Of a stretch of DNA of 33,814 bases, positions 24,206-32,852 are shown piece by piece. Position numbers and translations under genes: made by a program. The stretch is from contig JACXUQ010000001.1 in assembly GCA_014763835.1 (NCBI GenBank), forward strand, positions 1-33,814. The letters are read 5' to 3'. This DNA is from Thiotrichales bacterium. GTDB taxonomy: Bacteria > Pseudomonadota > Gammaproteobacteria > Thiomicrospirales > Thiomicrospiraceae. The notes beneath the pieces are model-generated. The model was not told the DNA's origin. It searched no databases and worked only from the letters and a program-made list of their open reading frames with translations. Each line of letters opens with the position of its first letter. Position 1 is the first letter of the stretch.

Positions 24206-25123
24206 ATGAAGCGTGCCCCATTTTCCATTCCGTTGCCCGCAATTTGCGAGGAGTTTCTCAATCAGCTCGCCTTTGTTGAAGGGTTGAGCGCCAATACCCT
24301 GGCGGCCTATCGCAAAGATTTACAGCTCTACCTGGCCTGGTGGGATTCTCAAAGTTTCAATTCAAGCATTCAACAGGCCGGTAAGCTGCATATCGAAGAT
24401 TTCCTATTGTCGATGCAGGATCAGGGGCGTAAAGCCAAAAGTAACGCGCGTTTACTTTCTACCTTAAAGCGTTTTTATCAGTGGCTGGCGCTTAACGAAC
24501 GCATTGCCTCCGATCCGACAGCCTTGCTTAAAGCGGTCAAAATTCCGCGTGAAATTCCCTCCGTTATCAGTGAAAAGCAGGTTGACGAGCTGTTGAATGC
24601 TCCTGATGTCATGACGCCTTTGGGACTGCGTGACCGCGCCATTTTGGAGCTAATGTATGCGTCCGGTTTGCGCGTTTCCGAAGTGGTGGAACTGCCGTTT
24701 GAGCAGGTGAATTTAAGCGCCGGTCTGGTGCAGGTCACCGGGAAGGGATCAAAGGAACGCATTGTGCCGATGGGCGAGGTGGCGATTGAGTGGATCGGAC
24801 GCTATCTACGTGATGCACGTCCGCAATTGGTCGGGCAAAAATGGGTACCGACACTATTCGTGTCACGAATCGGCCGGCCGATGACACGCCAGACGCTATG
24901 GCACAGGGTGCACCAACTCGCCTTTGCTGCGGGCATTTACGGCAAGCTCTCTCCGCATGGTTTGCGCCATGCATTTGCGACCCATCTGCTCAATCACGGT
25001 GCCGACCTGCGGACCGTACAGCTGTTACTGGGGCATAGCGATCTCTCCACAACACAGATCTATACGCATGTCGCCAAAGAGCGACTGCACCGTATTCACC
25101 AGCAGCATCATCCGCGTGGATGA
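24206..25123 (+). CDS. xerD: Site-specific tyrosine recombinase XerD
   Basis: A 305-aa recombinase that acts with XerC at dif to resolve chromosome dimers. An N-terminal SAM-like core-binding domain (about 10-105) is followed by the catalytic domain with Arg156 (SGLRVSE), Lys180 (TGKGSKER), His251/Arg254 (HGLRH), His277 (GHSDLS) and Tyr286 (IYTHV). The C-terminus RLHRIHQQHHPRG is typical of XerD rather than XerC. dsbC follows, as in E. coli. This is the housekeeping enzyme, not a phage integrase. A TATAAT at 24169-24174 may be its promoter. Confidence 0.96.
   Translation: MKRAPFSIPLPAICEEFLNQLAFVEGLSANTLAAYRKDLQLYLAWWDSQSFNSSIQQAGKLHIEDFLLSMQDQGRKAKSNARLLSTLKRFYQWLALNERIASDPTALLKAVKIPREIPSVISEKQVDELLNAPDVMTPLGLRDRAILELMYASGLRVSEVVELPFEQVNLSAGLVQVTGKGSKERIVPMGEVAIEWIGRYLRDARPQLVGQKWVPTLFVSRIGRPMTRQTLWHRVHQLAFAAGIYGKLSPHGLRHAFATHLLNHGADLRTVQLLLGHSDLSTTQIYTHVAKERLHRIHQQHHPRG
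24371..24381 (+). repeat. CAACAGGCCGG motif copy
   Basis: Inside xerD, where it encodes Q-Q-A-G in the N-terminal domain. Confidence 0.55.
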
Positions 25124-25160
25124 GCGGCGGCTATCGTCAGATTTTATCCATATTCGAGCA

Positions 25161-25190
25161 TTGGGAACCGGGTTAAAACTGTGCTATAGT
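25161..25190 (+). promoter_or_regulatory. Candidate promoter for dsbC
   Basis: TTGGGA, an 18-bp spacer and TATAGT lie 21 bp before the first dsbC ATG. Both boxes match well enough to be likely; the leader would be very short. Confidence 0.5.
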
Positions 25191-25210
25191 CCACTGCACT
25201 TTATTGATAA

Positions 25211-25957
25211 ATGAATGGTTTACAGATGCATATTGTGAAAAAAACAGCTTTGGCTTTGAGTTTGGGGGCGCTGCCTTTCTCGGCAGTAAATGCCGATATG
25301 GCCAGTGATAAGCAGGCGATTCAGCAGCAGTTGAAAAACATCATTCCGGATGCGCCTGACGCAAACATCACACCCAGTGTACTTCCTGGGCTGTATGAGG
25401 TTTCGGTGGGGCCGATGGTGATCTATATGACGGGCGATGCGAAATATGTTCTGAATGGCAGTCTGATCGATCTGAATACCCGTGAAAATCTCACGGAGCG
25501 CACCAAGGCGAACGCCCGCAAAGCGGCGCTGGCCAAAATTCCTGCGGATAGCATGATTACCTATCCGGCAAAAGGCGAATCCAAACATGTGGTGACGGTG
25601 TTCTCGGATATTGACTGCCCGTATTGCCATAAGTTGCATAAAGAGATTCCGGCGTTGAACGAAGCGGGAGTGACCGTGCGTTATCTCTCTTATCCGCGAG
25701 CAGGGGCAGGGTCGCCAGCCTATCAAAAAGCGGTAACGGCATGGTGTTCGGAAAACCGTAATGAGGCAATGAATAAACTGATGGCCGGTGAGCAGATGGT
25801 TTCCAAGAATTGCGATAATCCGGTTTTGGCGCATATGCAGCAGGCGCAGGTGTTTGGCGTGAATGGCACACCGAATATTATTCTTGAAAATGGGGATATG
25901 ATCCCGGGTTATGTACCTGCGAAAGAGTTGGTGCAAATGTTGCAGCAAAAGCATTAA
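25211..25957 (+). CDS. dsbC: Thiol:disulfide isomerase DsbC
   Basis: A 248-aa periplasmic disulfide isomerase (E. coli 236). Signal peptide, likely cut after SAVNA (residue 28); N-terminal dimerisation domain; thioredoxin-fold domain with active site CPYC (Cys136, Cys139) in DIDCPYCHKLH, structural pair Cys179/Cys201, and cis-Pro loop NGTPNI. It corrects wrong disulfides and is kept reduced by DsbD, which is not in the window. Two in-frame ATGs (25211, 25226) are possible and neither has a good ribosome binding site. Confidence 0.96.
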   Translation: MNGLQMHIVKKTALALSLGALPFSAVNADMASDKQAIQQQLKNIIPDAPDANITPSVLPGLYEVSVGPMVIYMTGDAKYVLNGSLIDLNTRENLTERTKANARKAALAKIPADSMITYPAKGESKHVVTVFSDIDCPYCHKLHKEIPALNEAGVTVRYLSYPRAGAGSPAYQKAVTAWCSENRNEAMNKLMAGEQMVSKNCDNPVLAHMQQAQVFGVNGTPNIILENGDMIPGYVPAKELVQMLQQKH

Positions 25958-25978
25958 GCGCTGCGGTTGTTACCAACA

Positions 25979-26010
25979 AAAACGCCCTCATAAGAGGGCG
26001 TTTTACTTTT
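25979..26010. terminator. Bidirectional terminator between dsbC and the SH3-domain gene
   Basis: AAAACGCCCTC pairs with GAGGGCGTTTT around ATAA. It serves dsbC on the plus strand (TTTTACTTTTTT follows) and, by its A run, the convergent gene ending at 26036. Confidence 0.9.
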
Positions 26011-26035
26011 TTAGGGACGGTGCCGGGGCTAGGTC

Positions 26036-26731
26036 TTAAAGTTCGCCCCATTTCTGGCGCTTTTTAGGTACTCTAAAGAAGCGGCCTAACAACAGGCCCA
26101 GCAAGAGAACGCCACCGCCGGTCAGGAACCATTGGCGTTTGATGGCATCATCTGACTGGTCAATCTGTTCGCGCATAATCGCGTTGTCGTCTTCCAAACG
26201 AGACAGACGGGCTTTCATCTCCTGATTTTGCTTGTCGAGTTCAACCGCGCTGCTGGAAACCTCTTTCAAGCGGTTCAGTTCCTGCGTGATTTCAAATTTC
26301 TCCTGCTTGACGGTTTTGAGTTCGTTGCTGGTTTCGTCATAGCGGATTTGCAGGGTGCTCAATTCCTGTTTCAGGTCGTTGAGTTTGGCCTCCACCGCAG
26401 TCGTTTTAGCCATTTGAGCATCCAGACGGTCACGGGCAATTGGTTGGTTTTCGAGCATCATTGCCGGCATCCAGCCTTCCGTACCCGCATAACTGACTTT
26501 GGCCCAACCTTCTTCGTTGACCTCCAGCAGTTTGACTTCACTGCCCGATTTGACCATGCGCTTGATACGGTGCTTGTGGCTTGCGCCGCTGCGCATCGGC
26601 ACTTCAAACGAGTCAGTGATGTAACGCAGACCGCCTGCAGCGGTTTCGACCGCCTGTGCAGGCTGGCTCAGAACGCTCAGGCCAAGAATAATGGCCGGTG
26701 CCAGATGTTTAAAGTTGCTGAATTTTTTCAT
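26036..26731 (-). CDS. SH3-domain membrane protein (YgiM/TIGR04211 family)
   Basis: A 231-aa envelope protein. Signal peptide, probably cut after QPAQA (27); a bacterial SH3 domain (about 35-95; RYITDSFEVPMRSG, GWAKVSYAGTEGWMPAMML); a long coiled coil (about 105-195); one C-terminal membrane helix (WFLTGGGVLLLGLLLGRFF) and a short basic tail. This order matches E. coli YgiM, of unclear function. Its ATG lies 20 bp inside the valS 3' end, with GAAGG upstream, so it is coupled to valS. Confidence 0.88.
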   Translation of the reverse strand: MKKFSNFKHLAPAIILGLSVLSQPAQAVETAAGGLRYITDSFEVPMRSGASHKHRIKRMVKSGSEVKLLEVNEEGWAKVSYAGTEGWMPAMMLENQPIARDRLDAQMAKTTAVEAKLNDLKQELSTLQIRYDETSNELKTVKQEKFEITQELNRLKEVSSSAVELDKQNQEMKARLSRLEDDNAIMREQIDQSDDAIKRQWFLTGGGVLLLGLLLGRFFRVPKKRQKWGEL

Positions 26732-29480
26732 ATTGAACCTTCAAGTTATTCAGTGCGGTTTGATTGTCGCTGAGTTTCTGACGTTCATTCGCCACGACGT
26801 CTGCTGGGGCCTTGGCCACAAAGCCTTCGTTGCTGAGTTTTCCGGACAAGCGCTTGATTTCACCTTCCAGTTTGCCAATCTCTTTGCTCAGACGCGCCAA
26901 TTCGGCCTCTTTATCGATCAGGCCGGCCATAGGAATCAATACCTTCATTTCCCCCACCAGGCTCACGGCAGATTCAGGAGCGTCGGCTTCGTTTTGTAAG
27001 ACGGTGATGCTCTCTAGTTTGGCCAATGACTGCAGGAACAGACGGTTGTTCTCAAGCCACGCAGTATCGGTGTCATTCAGGCTGGCTAACAGCACGGGCA
27101 GGGCTTTGCTGGGTGCAATGTCCATTTCGGAGCGGATGCGGCGCACGCCCATGATAAATTGCTTGACCCACTCCAGCTCGGCCATGGCAGCCGTGTCGAT
27201 TTTATCGGCTTCAGGCTGCGGATAGGGTTGCAACATTATGGTGGCACCGTCTTTCCCTGCCAATGGGGCGACTGCCTGCCAGGCTTCTTCGGTGATGAAC
27301 GGAATAACCGGATGCAGCAAACGCAGCAACGCTTCCAGCACACGCACCAGAGTGCGGCGTGTGCCGCGTTTGGCGGCGTCACTGCTGTCGGCGCTATTCA
27401 GAATCGGTTTGGCAAGCTCCAGATACCAGTCGCAGTATTCGTTCCAGGTGAATTCGTAAAGCGCATTGGATGCCAGGTCAAAGCGGTAATTGTCGAAGTG
27501 TTTGGCCACTTCCTCTTCAATCTGCTGCAGGCGCGAAACAATCCAGCGATCGGCCAGAGAAAGTTCAACAGGTTGTGATGCATCCACACCGGTGTCGTAA
27601 CCTTCGGTATTCATCAGCACGTAACGGGTCGCATTCCACAGTTTGTTACAGAAATTGCGGTAACCTTCAGCGCGGTTCAAGTCGAAGCGGATGTCGCGTC
27701 CGGTCGAAGCGAGCGAGGCAAAGGTAAAGCGCAGTGCGTCCGTGCCGTAGGCAGGAATGCCGTCGGCAAACTGCCTGCGGGTGGCCTGTTCAATTTTGGC
27801 CGCCTTTTCCGGTTGCATCATGCCGTAAGTGCGTTTTTGAACCAAACTTTCCAAGTCGATACCGTCAATCAGGTCGATCGGGTCAAGCACGTTGCCTTTG
27901 GATTTGGACATCTTCTGACCTTCGCCGTCGCGCACCAGGCCGTGTACATAGACCTGTTTGAACGGCACCTGACCGGTAAATTTCAGGGTCATCATAATCA
28001 TACGGGCAACCCAGAAGAAGATAATGTCGAAACCGGTCACTAGCACTGAGGTCGGGTGGAACTTGGCCAGTTCCGGTGTCTGTTCCGGCCAGCCAAGGGT
28101 GGAGAAGGTCCAGAGCGCAGAGCTGAACCAAGTGTCCAAAACATCGTCATCCTGGCGGAGGCTGATATCTGCGGCGATGCTGTGTTTTTCACGCACTTCG
28201 GCTTCATTGCGGCCGACATAGACGTTGCCTGAATCATCGTACCAGGCCGGGATGCGGTGTCCCCACCAGATCTGGCGCGAGATACACCAGTCCTGGATAT
28301 TGTTCATCCATTCAAAATAGGTGTTTTCCCAGTTTTTCGGTACAAATTCGATATCGCCGTTTTTGACCGCGTCGATGGCCGGTTTGGCAAGCGATTCCAC
28401 CGCCACATACCATTGATCGGTCAATAGCGGTTCAATCACCGCATGCGAGCGGTCGCCGCGCGGCACCATCAAAGTGTGCGGTTTGATGTCTTCCATCAGG
28501 CCCAGGGCGTCAAGGTCGGCAATGATCTGTTTGCGCGCTTCATAGCGGTCCAGACCGCGGTATTTTTCCGGTGCTTCGTCGTTGATGGCCGCATCGATGG
28601 TGAAGATGTTAAGCATCGGCAAATTATGGCGCTTGCCCATCTCGTAATCGTTGAAGTCATGCGCCGGGGTGATTTTGACGCAGCCGGTTCCAAATTCTAG
28701 ATCGACATAGTCGTCGGCGATAATCGGGATTTCGCGGCCGACCAGAGGCAGGGTGATGGTTTTGCCAATCAGGTGCTTGTAACGCGCGTCTTCCGGGTTC
28801 ACGGCAACCGCCTGATCGCCCAGCATGGTTTCCGGGCGGGTGGTGGCGACCACAAGATGCCCCGAACCATCGGTCAACGGGTAGCGCATATGCCACAGGT
28901 TGCCTTGTTCTTCCTCGGAGATGACTTCCAGATCAGACACGGCCGTGTGCAGAATCGGGTCCCAGTTCACCAAGCGTTTGCCACGGTAGATCAGGCCTTC
29001 TTCATAGAGGCGCACAAAGACTTCTTTGACCGCATTGGACAAGCCGTCGTCCATGGTGAAACGTTCACGCGACCAGTCCGGTGACGCGCCAAGACGACGC
29101 AGTTGTTTGGTGATGGTGCCGCCGGATTCCTCTTTCCACTCCCAGATTTTGTCGATGAACGCATCGCGCCCCAAATCGTGGCGGCTCAAGCCTTTGGCGG
29201 CGAGCTGTCTTTCAACCACCATCTGCGTGGCGATGCCGGCGTGGTCGGTACCCGGTTGCCACAGGGTGTCGTTGCCTTGCATGCGATGGTAACGGATCAG
29301 GGTGTCCATAATCGTGTCCTGAAACGCGTGGCCCATGTGCAGACTGCCGGTGACGTTTGGAGGCGGGATCATGATAGAGTAGGGCGCCGCGTCGTTGTTC
29401 TGCGGTTTGAAATACCCTTTGTTTTCCCAGATCTGGTACCACTTGGATTCAATAGTATTGGGGTCGAAATGCTTTTCCAT
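26709..29480 (-). CDS. valS: Valyl-tRNA synthetase
   Basis: A 923-aa class I synthetase (E. coli 951). In order: HIGH motif as HMGH (48-51) in PPPNVTGSLHMGH; the CP1 editing domain with TTRPETMLGD (213-222) and GTGCVKITPAHD; KMSKS (523-527); the anticodon-binding domain; and a C-terminal coiled-coil arm (about 855-920, ELARLSKEIGKLEGEIKRL). All catalytic motifs are intact. The ribosome binding site is weak. holC and pepA, its usual upstream partners, are absent; flagellin lies upstream instead. Confidence 0.98.
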   Translation of the reverse strand: MEKHFDPNTIESKWYQIWENKGYFKPQNNDAAPYSIMIPPPNVTGSLHMGHAFQDTIMDTLIRYHRMQGNDTLWQPGTDHAGIATQMVVERQLAAKGLSRHDLGRDAFIDKIWEWKEESGGTITKQLRRLGASPDWSRERFTMDDGLSNAVKEVFVRLYEEGLIYRGKRLVNWDPILHTAVSDLEVISEEEQGNLWHMRYPLTDGSGHLVVATTRPETMLGDQAVAVNPEDARYKHLIGKTITLPLVGREIPIIADDYVDLEFGTGCVKITPAHDFNDYEMGKRHNLPMLNIFTIDAAINDEAPEKYRGLDRYEARKQIIADLDALGLMEDIKPHTLMVPRGDRSHAVIEPLLTDQWYVAVESLAKPAIDAVKNGDIEFVPKNWENTYFEWMNNIQDWCISRQIWWGHRIPAWYDDSGNVYVGRNEAEVREKHSIAADISLRQDDDVLDTWFSSALWTFSTLGWPEQTPELAKFHPTSVLVTGFDIIFFWVARMIMMTLKFTGQVPFKQVYVHGLVRDGEGQKMSKSKGNVLDPIDLIDGIDLESLVQKRTYGMMQPEKAAKIEQATRRQFADGIPAYGTDALRFTFASLASTGRDIRFDLNRAEGYRNFCNKLWNATRYVLMNTEGYDTGVDASQPVELSLADRWIVSRLQQIEEEVAKHFDNYRFDLASNALYEFTWNEYCDWYLELAKPILNSADSSDAAKRGTRRTLVRVLEALLRLLHPVIPFITEEAWQAVAPLAGKDGATIMLQPYPQPEADKIDTAAMAELEWVKQFIMGVRRIRSEMDIAPSKALPVLLASLNDTDTAWLENNRLFLQSLAKLESITVLQNEADAPESAVSLVGEMKVLIPMAGLIDKEAELARLSKEIGKLEGEIKRLSGKLSNEGFVAKAPADVVANERQKLSDNQTALNNLKVQYEKIQQL

Positions 29481-29561
29481 CGGTCTTTTGTTTTCTTAAA
29501 TGTAATAAGCCCAAAATTATAGCAAAGAGTGCATGGGCTTGGTGGGTGTTAGCGGGAGAAA

Positions 29562-29604
29562 AAAGGAAAAAATTCGGCCACCATGAGAATGTATCGGTGG
29601 CCGA
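29562..29604 (-). terminator. Terminator after flagellin
   Basis: On the minus strand TCGGCCACC pairs with GGTGGCCGA across 13 nt, then ATTTTTTCC. A second possible pairing, CTTCTAGG/CCTAGAAG, encloses the flagellin stop region. Confidence 0.85.
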
Positions 29605-29655
29605 CTAGGTGCTTCTAGGAGGAAGACAAATTTAAGGGGGCTGTTTTTTAGGCCC

Positions 29656-30444
29656 TTAGCTACCTAGAAGTTGTAATACACTGGCGCGCGACTGGTTGCC
29701 TTGCGCTTGCATTGCCATTGAGGCTTCATTGAGAATCGATTGACGGGTTTGTTCAGTGACAACACGTGCCATGTCTGCATCGCTGATGGTGCTGCGGCTG
29801 GCCAGGGTGTTGATGTTTTGCGTGTTCAAGTTGTTGACGCTTGAAATCAGACCGTTTTGCTGGGCACCAAATTGCGCGCGACCGTTGCTGAGCTGTTCCG
29901 TTGCTGTGCTTAAGCCTTGCAGCGCGAGTGCGGCATTGGCCGAGTTGCTGATGTCCAAGCCGCTTAGTCCCAATGAATCGGTTGTGAAATTCGGCAGGTT
30001 CAGCGCGTTATTGCTGTCATTCAGTGCGATATTGACGCTTGATGTATCGGCGTTTAGGAGGTTGATGCCGTTGTAACTGGTGTTATTGGCAATGGTGTTG
30101 ATGTTTTCCAGGTTCTGCTGAAATTCAACATTTAGCATGGCGCGCTGCTGGTCGGACAGGGTGCCGTTCTGGGCTTGCAGTGCCAGTTCATTCATGCGCA
30201 GTACGCTTTGAGTAATTGATTGGCCGCCGCCGTCAGCTGTTTGCAATAGAGCGATGCCGTTGTTGGCGTTTTGCACAGCCATGTCTTGTGCATTGACCTG
30301 TGTCGTTAAAGAGGTGGTCACTGCCAAACCGGCCGGGTCGTCTGCGGCCTGATTGATGCGGCTTCCCGTTGCCAGGCTGTTGCTGGGCGTGATGCTGGAA
30401 ATGTAGTTGTTGGAAGTGATAGAGCCGTAGGATTGAATTGCCAT
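29656..30444 (-). CDS. Small flagellin
   Basis: A 262-aa flagellin with conserved N- and C-terminal D0/D1 regions and almost no variable centre. The N-part shows LATGSRINQAADDPAGLAVT, NANNGIALLQTADG and RMNELALQAQNG; the C-part shows RAQFGAQQNGL, DADMARVVTEQTR and SMAMQAQGNQSRASVLQLLG. The region before LATGSRIN is about 24 residues, shorter than in E. coli FliC, and lacks the usual V-I-N-T-N-x-x-S-L start. The N-terminal D1 helix reads LRMNEL where TLR5-recognised flagellins have a Q-R-V-R-E-L pattern. It stands alone, away from any flagellar operon. Good ribosome binding site CTGGAG; no clear sigma-28 site was found in the 75 bp upstream. Confidence 0.88.
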   Translation of the reverse strand: MAIQSYGSITSNNYISSITPSNSLATGSRINQAADDPAGLAVTTSLTTQVNAQDMAVQNANNGIALLQTADGGGQSITQSVLRMNELALQAQNGTLSDQQRAMLNVEFQQNLENINTIANNTSYNGINLLNADTSSVNIALNDSNNALNLPNFTTDSLGLSGLDISNSANAALALQGLSTATEQLSNGRAQFGAQQNGLISSVNNLNTQNINTLASRSTISDADMARVVTEQTRQSILNEASMAMQAQGNQSRASVLQLLGS

Positions 30445-30519
30445 GATCTTGCTCCAGTTCTAAAATGCGTTTATATATTGAATATATTACGATTTTTTGA
30501 GTGTTGAGGAAAGCTAAAA

Positions 30520-30948
30520 ATGTCTTGTTGTTCAGGTGGTTACTGTCAGTTTAAGTTTCCTGAGGGGCCGCCATTGGTGGATAATCCGGTAACGAGTTTG
30601 AATGCGAATTATCAATTTTTGCCTTACGGAACCTTGCTGGAAGCCGGAGAGGTGATCCGCATCTGGATGGAGTCGGGTGAAGCCAGAACGGTCATTCTGG
30701 AAGAGAAATTGCCGTTGGAATTTACCCTTGAGGGGCCACGCGTAAAAGCCGACGGCAGGGATTTTCCTTGGCAGTTAATTGCGATGGATTCGGGTATTGC
30801 TTATGAGGATCTCATGGATTGGTCCAATCATCCTTTGTTCAATCCGCAAACAACCTCGGTGCTGTTGGTGTTTTCGCACCCAATTGAACCCAAGTTGACT
30901 TTAAAGGATTACTGGCTGCGCTTTTTGTACAAGATGCGCAATTTGTGA
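30520..30948 (+). CDS. Uncharacterised protein with a Cys-rich start
   Basis: A 142-aa soluble protein of unknown function, divergent from flagellin with 75 bp between starts. Its N-terminus MSCCSGGYCQF has three cysteines, which might bind metal or a cluster; the rest is acidic and rich in beta-type sequence, with FNPQTTSVLLVFSHPIEP and a basic C-terminal helix (DYWLRFLYKMRNL). No signal peptide. Ribosome binding site GAGGAA is strong and codon use resembles its neighbours, so it is a real gene. I recognise no family. Confidence 0.75.
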   Translation: MSCCSGGYCQFKFPEGPPLVDNPVTSLNANYQFLPYGTLLEAGEVIRIWMESGEARTVILEEKLPLEFTLEGPRVKADGRDFPWQLIAMDSGIAYEDLMDWSNHPLFNPQTTSVLLVFSHPIEPKLTLKDYWLRFLYKMRNL

Positions 30949-30963
30949 GGTTTTTGCGATAAA

Positions 30964-30988
30964 CAAAAAAGGCCCCGAGAACGGGGCC
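30964..30988 (-). terminator. Terminator after glnK-amtB
   Basis: GGCCCCG/CGGGGCC with loop AGAA; on the minus strand it is followed by TTTTTTG. No T run on the plus strand, so it serves amtB only. Confidence 0.88.
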
Positions 30989-31028
30989 AAGCTTTGATTA
31001 CCGAGGAGTAATTCAGACTAAGAAAGGG

Positions 31029-32276
31029 TTATTTGTTGCTGGTGAACTCGGGGTAGGCTTCCATACCGCATTCTGATTTGTCCACACCGGCATACTCTTC
31101 TTCTTCACTGACACGTACGCCCATCACCGCTTTGATAATGCTCCAGACGATGTAGCTAGTGATGAATACCCAAGCGAAGATCACTGCAGTACCGATCAAC
31201 TGTGAGATCAAAGAAGCATCGGCATTGGTGAAGGTTACCGCGATCAGACCCCAGATACCTACGATACCGTGAACCGAGATTGCGCCAACAGGATCGTCGA
31301 TTTTCAGTTTGTTATCCATTGCCAGGATAGCGAATACTACGATCATGCCACCTACGAAACCGATCAATGTTGCAGCCAATGGTGTTGGCGTCAAAGGTTC
31401 AGCCGTGATAGCAACCAGACCCGCCAAGGCGCCGTTCAGGATCATTGACAAGTCAACTTTACCGAACAGGATTTTGGAGATCAACAAGGCACCGATTACG
31501 CCACCGGCAGCAGCCATGTTGGTGTTCACGAAGATCATTGCAACGGCATTCGCTTCTTCGATGTTAGAGATTTTCAGCTCAGAACCACCGTTAAAACCGA
31601 ACCAGCCCAACCACAGAATGAAGGTACCTAGTGCAGCCAGAGGCATGTTTGCACCTGGAATAGCGCGTACTTCACCGTTAGGACCGTATTTGCCTTTACG
31701 AGCGCCCAGTACCATAACACCAGCCAACGCAGCAGCAGCACCTGTCATGTGAACGATACCTGAGCCTGCGAAGTCAAGGAAGCCCAGTTCGTCAAGGAAC
31801 CCGCCGCCCCATTTCCAGAAACCTTCAACCGGATAGATGAAGCCAGTCATAACAATCGCGAACACGAAGAATGACATCAGTTTCATGCGTTCAGCCACGG
31901 CGCCGGAAACAACCGACATAGCAGTCGCAACGAACACAACCTGGAAGAAGAAGTCAGACATGCTTGAATAGTATGTCTCACCGTTGCTGGCCAGCACGTC
32001 TGCCACGGCATTGTCGCCACCTAGCAGGAAGCTGATGCCCGGGATGTAGCTGTTGATGCTGTCGCCGTACATGATGTTGTAACCTACCAACATATACATG
32101 ATTGAAGCGATGGCAAACAAGCCGACGTTTTTAGCCAAAATTTCCGTGGTGTTTTTGGCGCGGACCAGGCCGGCCTCCAACATGGCAAAACCTGCTGCCA
32201 TCCACATTACCAGGGCGCCGGACATCAAAAAGTAGAAGGTGTCCATTGCATAGCTGAGATGCGTTATTTGTTCCAT
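31029..32276 (-). CDS. amtB: Ammonium transporter AmtB
   Basis: A 415-aa inner-membrane channel for ammonium. The twin pore histidines are His176 (GSGIVHMTG) and His336 (GAISVHGIVG); the conserved Asp lies in LDFAGSGIVH. Eleven membrane helices are expected. There is no signal peptide; the N-terminus starts directly near the first helix, unlike E. coli AmtB. GlnK, encoded just upstream, blocks the channel when nitrogen is plentiful. Strong ribosome binding site AGGAAAG. Confidence 0.97.
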   Translation of the reverse strand: MEQITHLSYAMDTFYFLMSGALVMWMAAGFAMLEAGLVRAKNTTEILAKNVGLFAIASIMYMLVGYNIMYGDSINSYIPGISFLLGGDNAVADVLASNGETYYSSMSDFFFQVVFVATAMSVVSGAVAERMKLMSFFVFAIVMTGFIYPVEGFWKWGGGFLDELGFLDFAGSGIVHMTGAAAALAGVMVLGARKGKYGPNGEVRAIPGANMPLAALGTFILWLGWFGFNGGSELKISNIEEANAVAMIFVNTNMAAAGGVIGALLISKILFGKVDLSMILNGALAGLVAITAEPLTPTPLAATLIGFVGGMIVVFAILAMDNKLKIDDPVGAISVHGIVGIWGLIAVTFTNADASLISQLIGTAVIFAWVFITSYIVWSIIKAVMGVRVSEEEEYAGVDKSECGMEAYPEFTSNK

Positions 32277-32311
32277 AATTCTTTCCTCACATTTCTCTTT
32301 TTAGTGCGACC

Positions 32312-32650
32312 TTATAGTGCGACGTCGCCGGTTTCTTCTGTACGGATGCGGACCGCTTGTTCAATTGGCAGAACGAAGATTTTGCCATCCCCGATTTTGC
32401 CGGTGCGGGCTGCAGCGCCAATGGCTTCAACCACGCGATCCACTTTGTCGTCAGAAACCGCGATTTCAAGGCGCAGTTTTGGTAAAAACTCAATCGCGTA
32501 CTCAGCTCCGCGATAGATCTCTGTATGGCCTTTTTGACGGCCAAAACCTTTCGATTCCGTCACTGTCATGCCGTGCACATCCACTTCGTGCAAAGCTTCC
32601 CGGACATCATCGAGTTTAAAAGGTTTGATAATTGCAACAACCAGTTTCAT
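32312..32650 (-). CDS. glnK: Nitrogen regulatory protein P-II (GlnK)
   Basis: A 112-aa PII protein. The uridylylation site is Tyr51 in the T-loop (GRQKGHTEIYRGAEYAIEF), the B-loop is TGKIGDGKIFV and the N-terminus MKLVVAIIKPFKLDDVREAL is canonical. It senses 2-oxoglutarate and ATP/ADP. Linkage to amtB, 35 bp downstream, points to GlnK rather than GlnB. Ribosome binding site AGAGGT. Confidence 0.96.
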   Translation of the reverse strand: MKLVVAIIKPFKLDDVREALHEVDVHGMTVTESKGFGRQKGHTEIYRGAEYAIEFLPKLRLEIAVSDDKVDRVVEAIGAAARTGKIGDGKIFVLPIEQAVRIRTEETGDVAL

Positions 32651-32694
32651 ACTAACCTCTCTGATTTGATGGATATAGTGTTTCGCTTAGCTTA

Positions 32695-32712
32695 AAACAC
32701 TTAATGTGCCAA
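32695..32712 (-). promoter_or_regulatory. Candidate sigma-54 promoter for glnK-amtB
   Basis: Minus-strand TTGGCAC, then ATTAA, then GTGTTT, about 45 bp upstream of glnK. The -24 element is good, but the -12 has GT where GC is expected, so the site is imperfect. Confidence 0.35.
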
Positions 32713-32807
32713 ATCTTTTAAATGCCTATTAAAATCAATTAGATGTGATGTTTTTGATTGGTTTTTATTGTTTTTTTATTGCTTTGTGATTTAAGTTTGA
32801 AACTAAA

Positions 32808-32835
32808 TGGTGCTTCTTTGCTTTATGGTGGTGCA
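32808..32835. promoter_or_regulatory. Possible NtrC half-sites upstream of glnK
   Basis: TGGTGC (32808-32813) and TGGTGGTGCA (32826-32835) resemble halves of the NtrC box (TGCACC-N5-GGTGCA type). They lie about 100-120 bp upstream of the candidate sigma-54 site, a usual enhancer distance, but also just before the divergent gene. Speculative. Confidence 0.22.
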
Positions 32836-32852
32836 GATTGTTTGAGGGTGGT

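Noticed and set aside
24206..25123. XerD-like recombinase as integrase of a mobile island
   Set aside because: C-terminal XerD signature, linkage to dsbC and absence of an attachment site or cargo show the housekeeping enzyme.
30445..30519. Sigma-28 promoter upstream of flagellin
   Set aside because: I looked for TAAA-N15-GCCGATAA on the minus strand and found no acceptable match.
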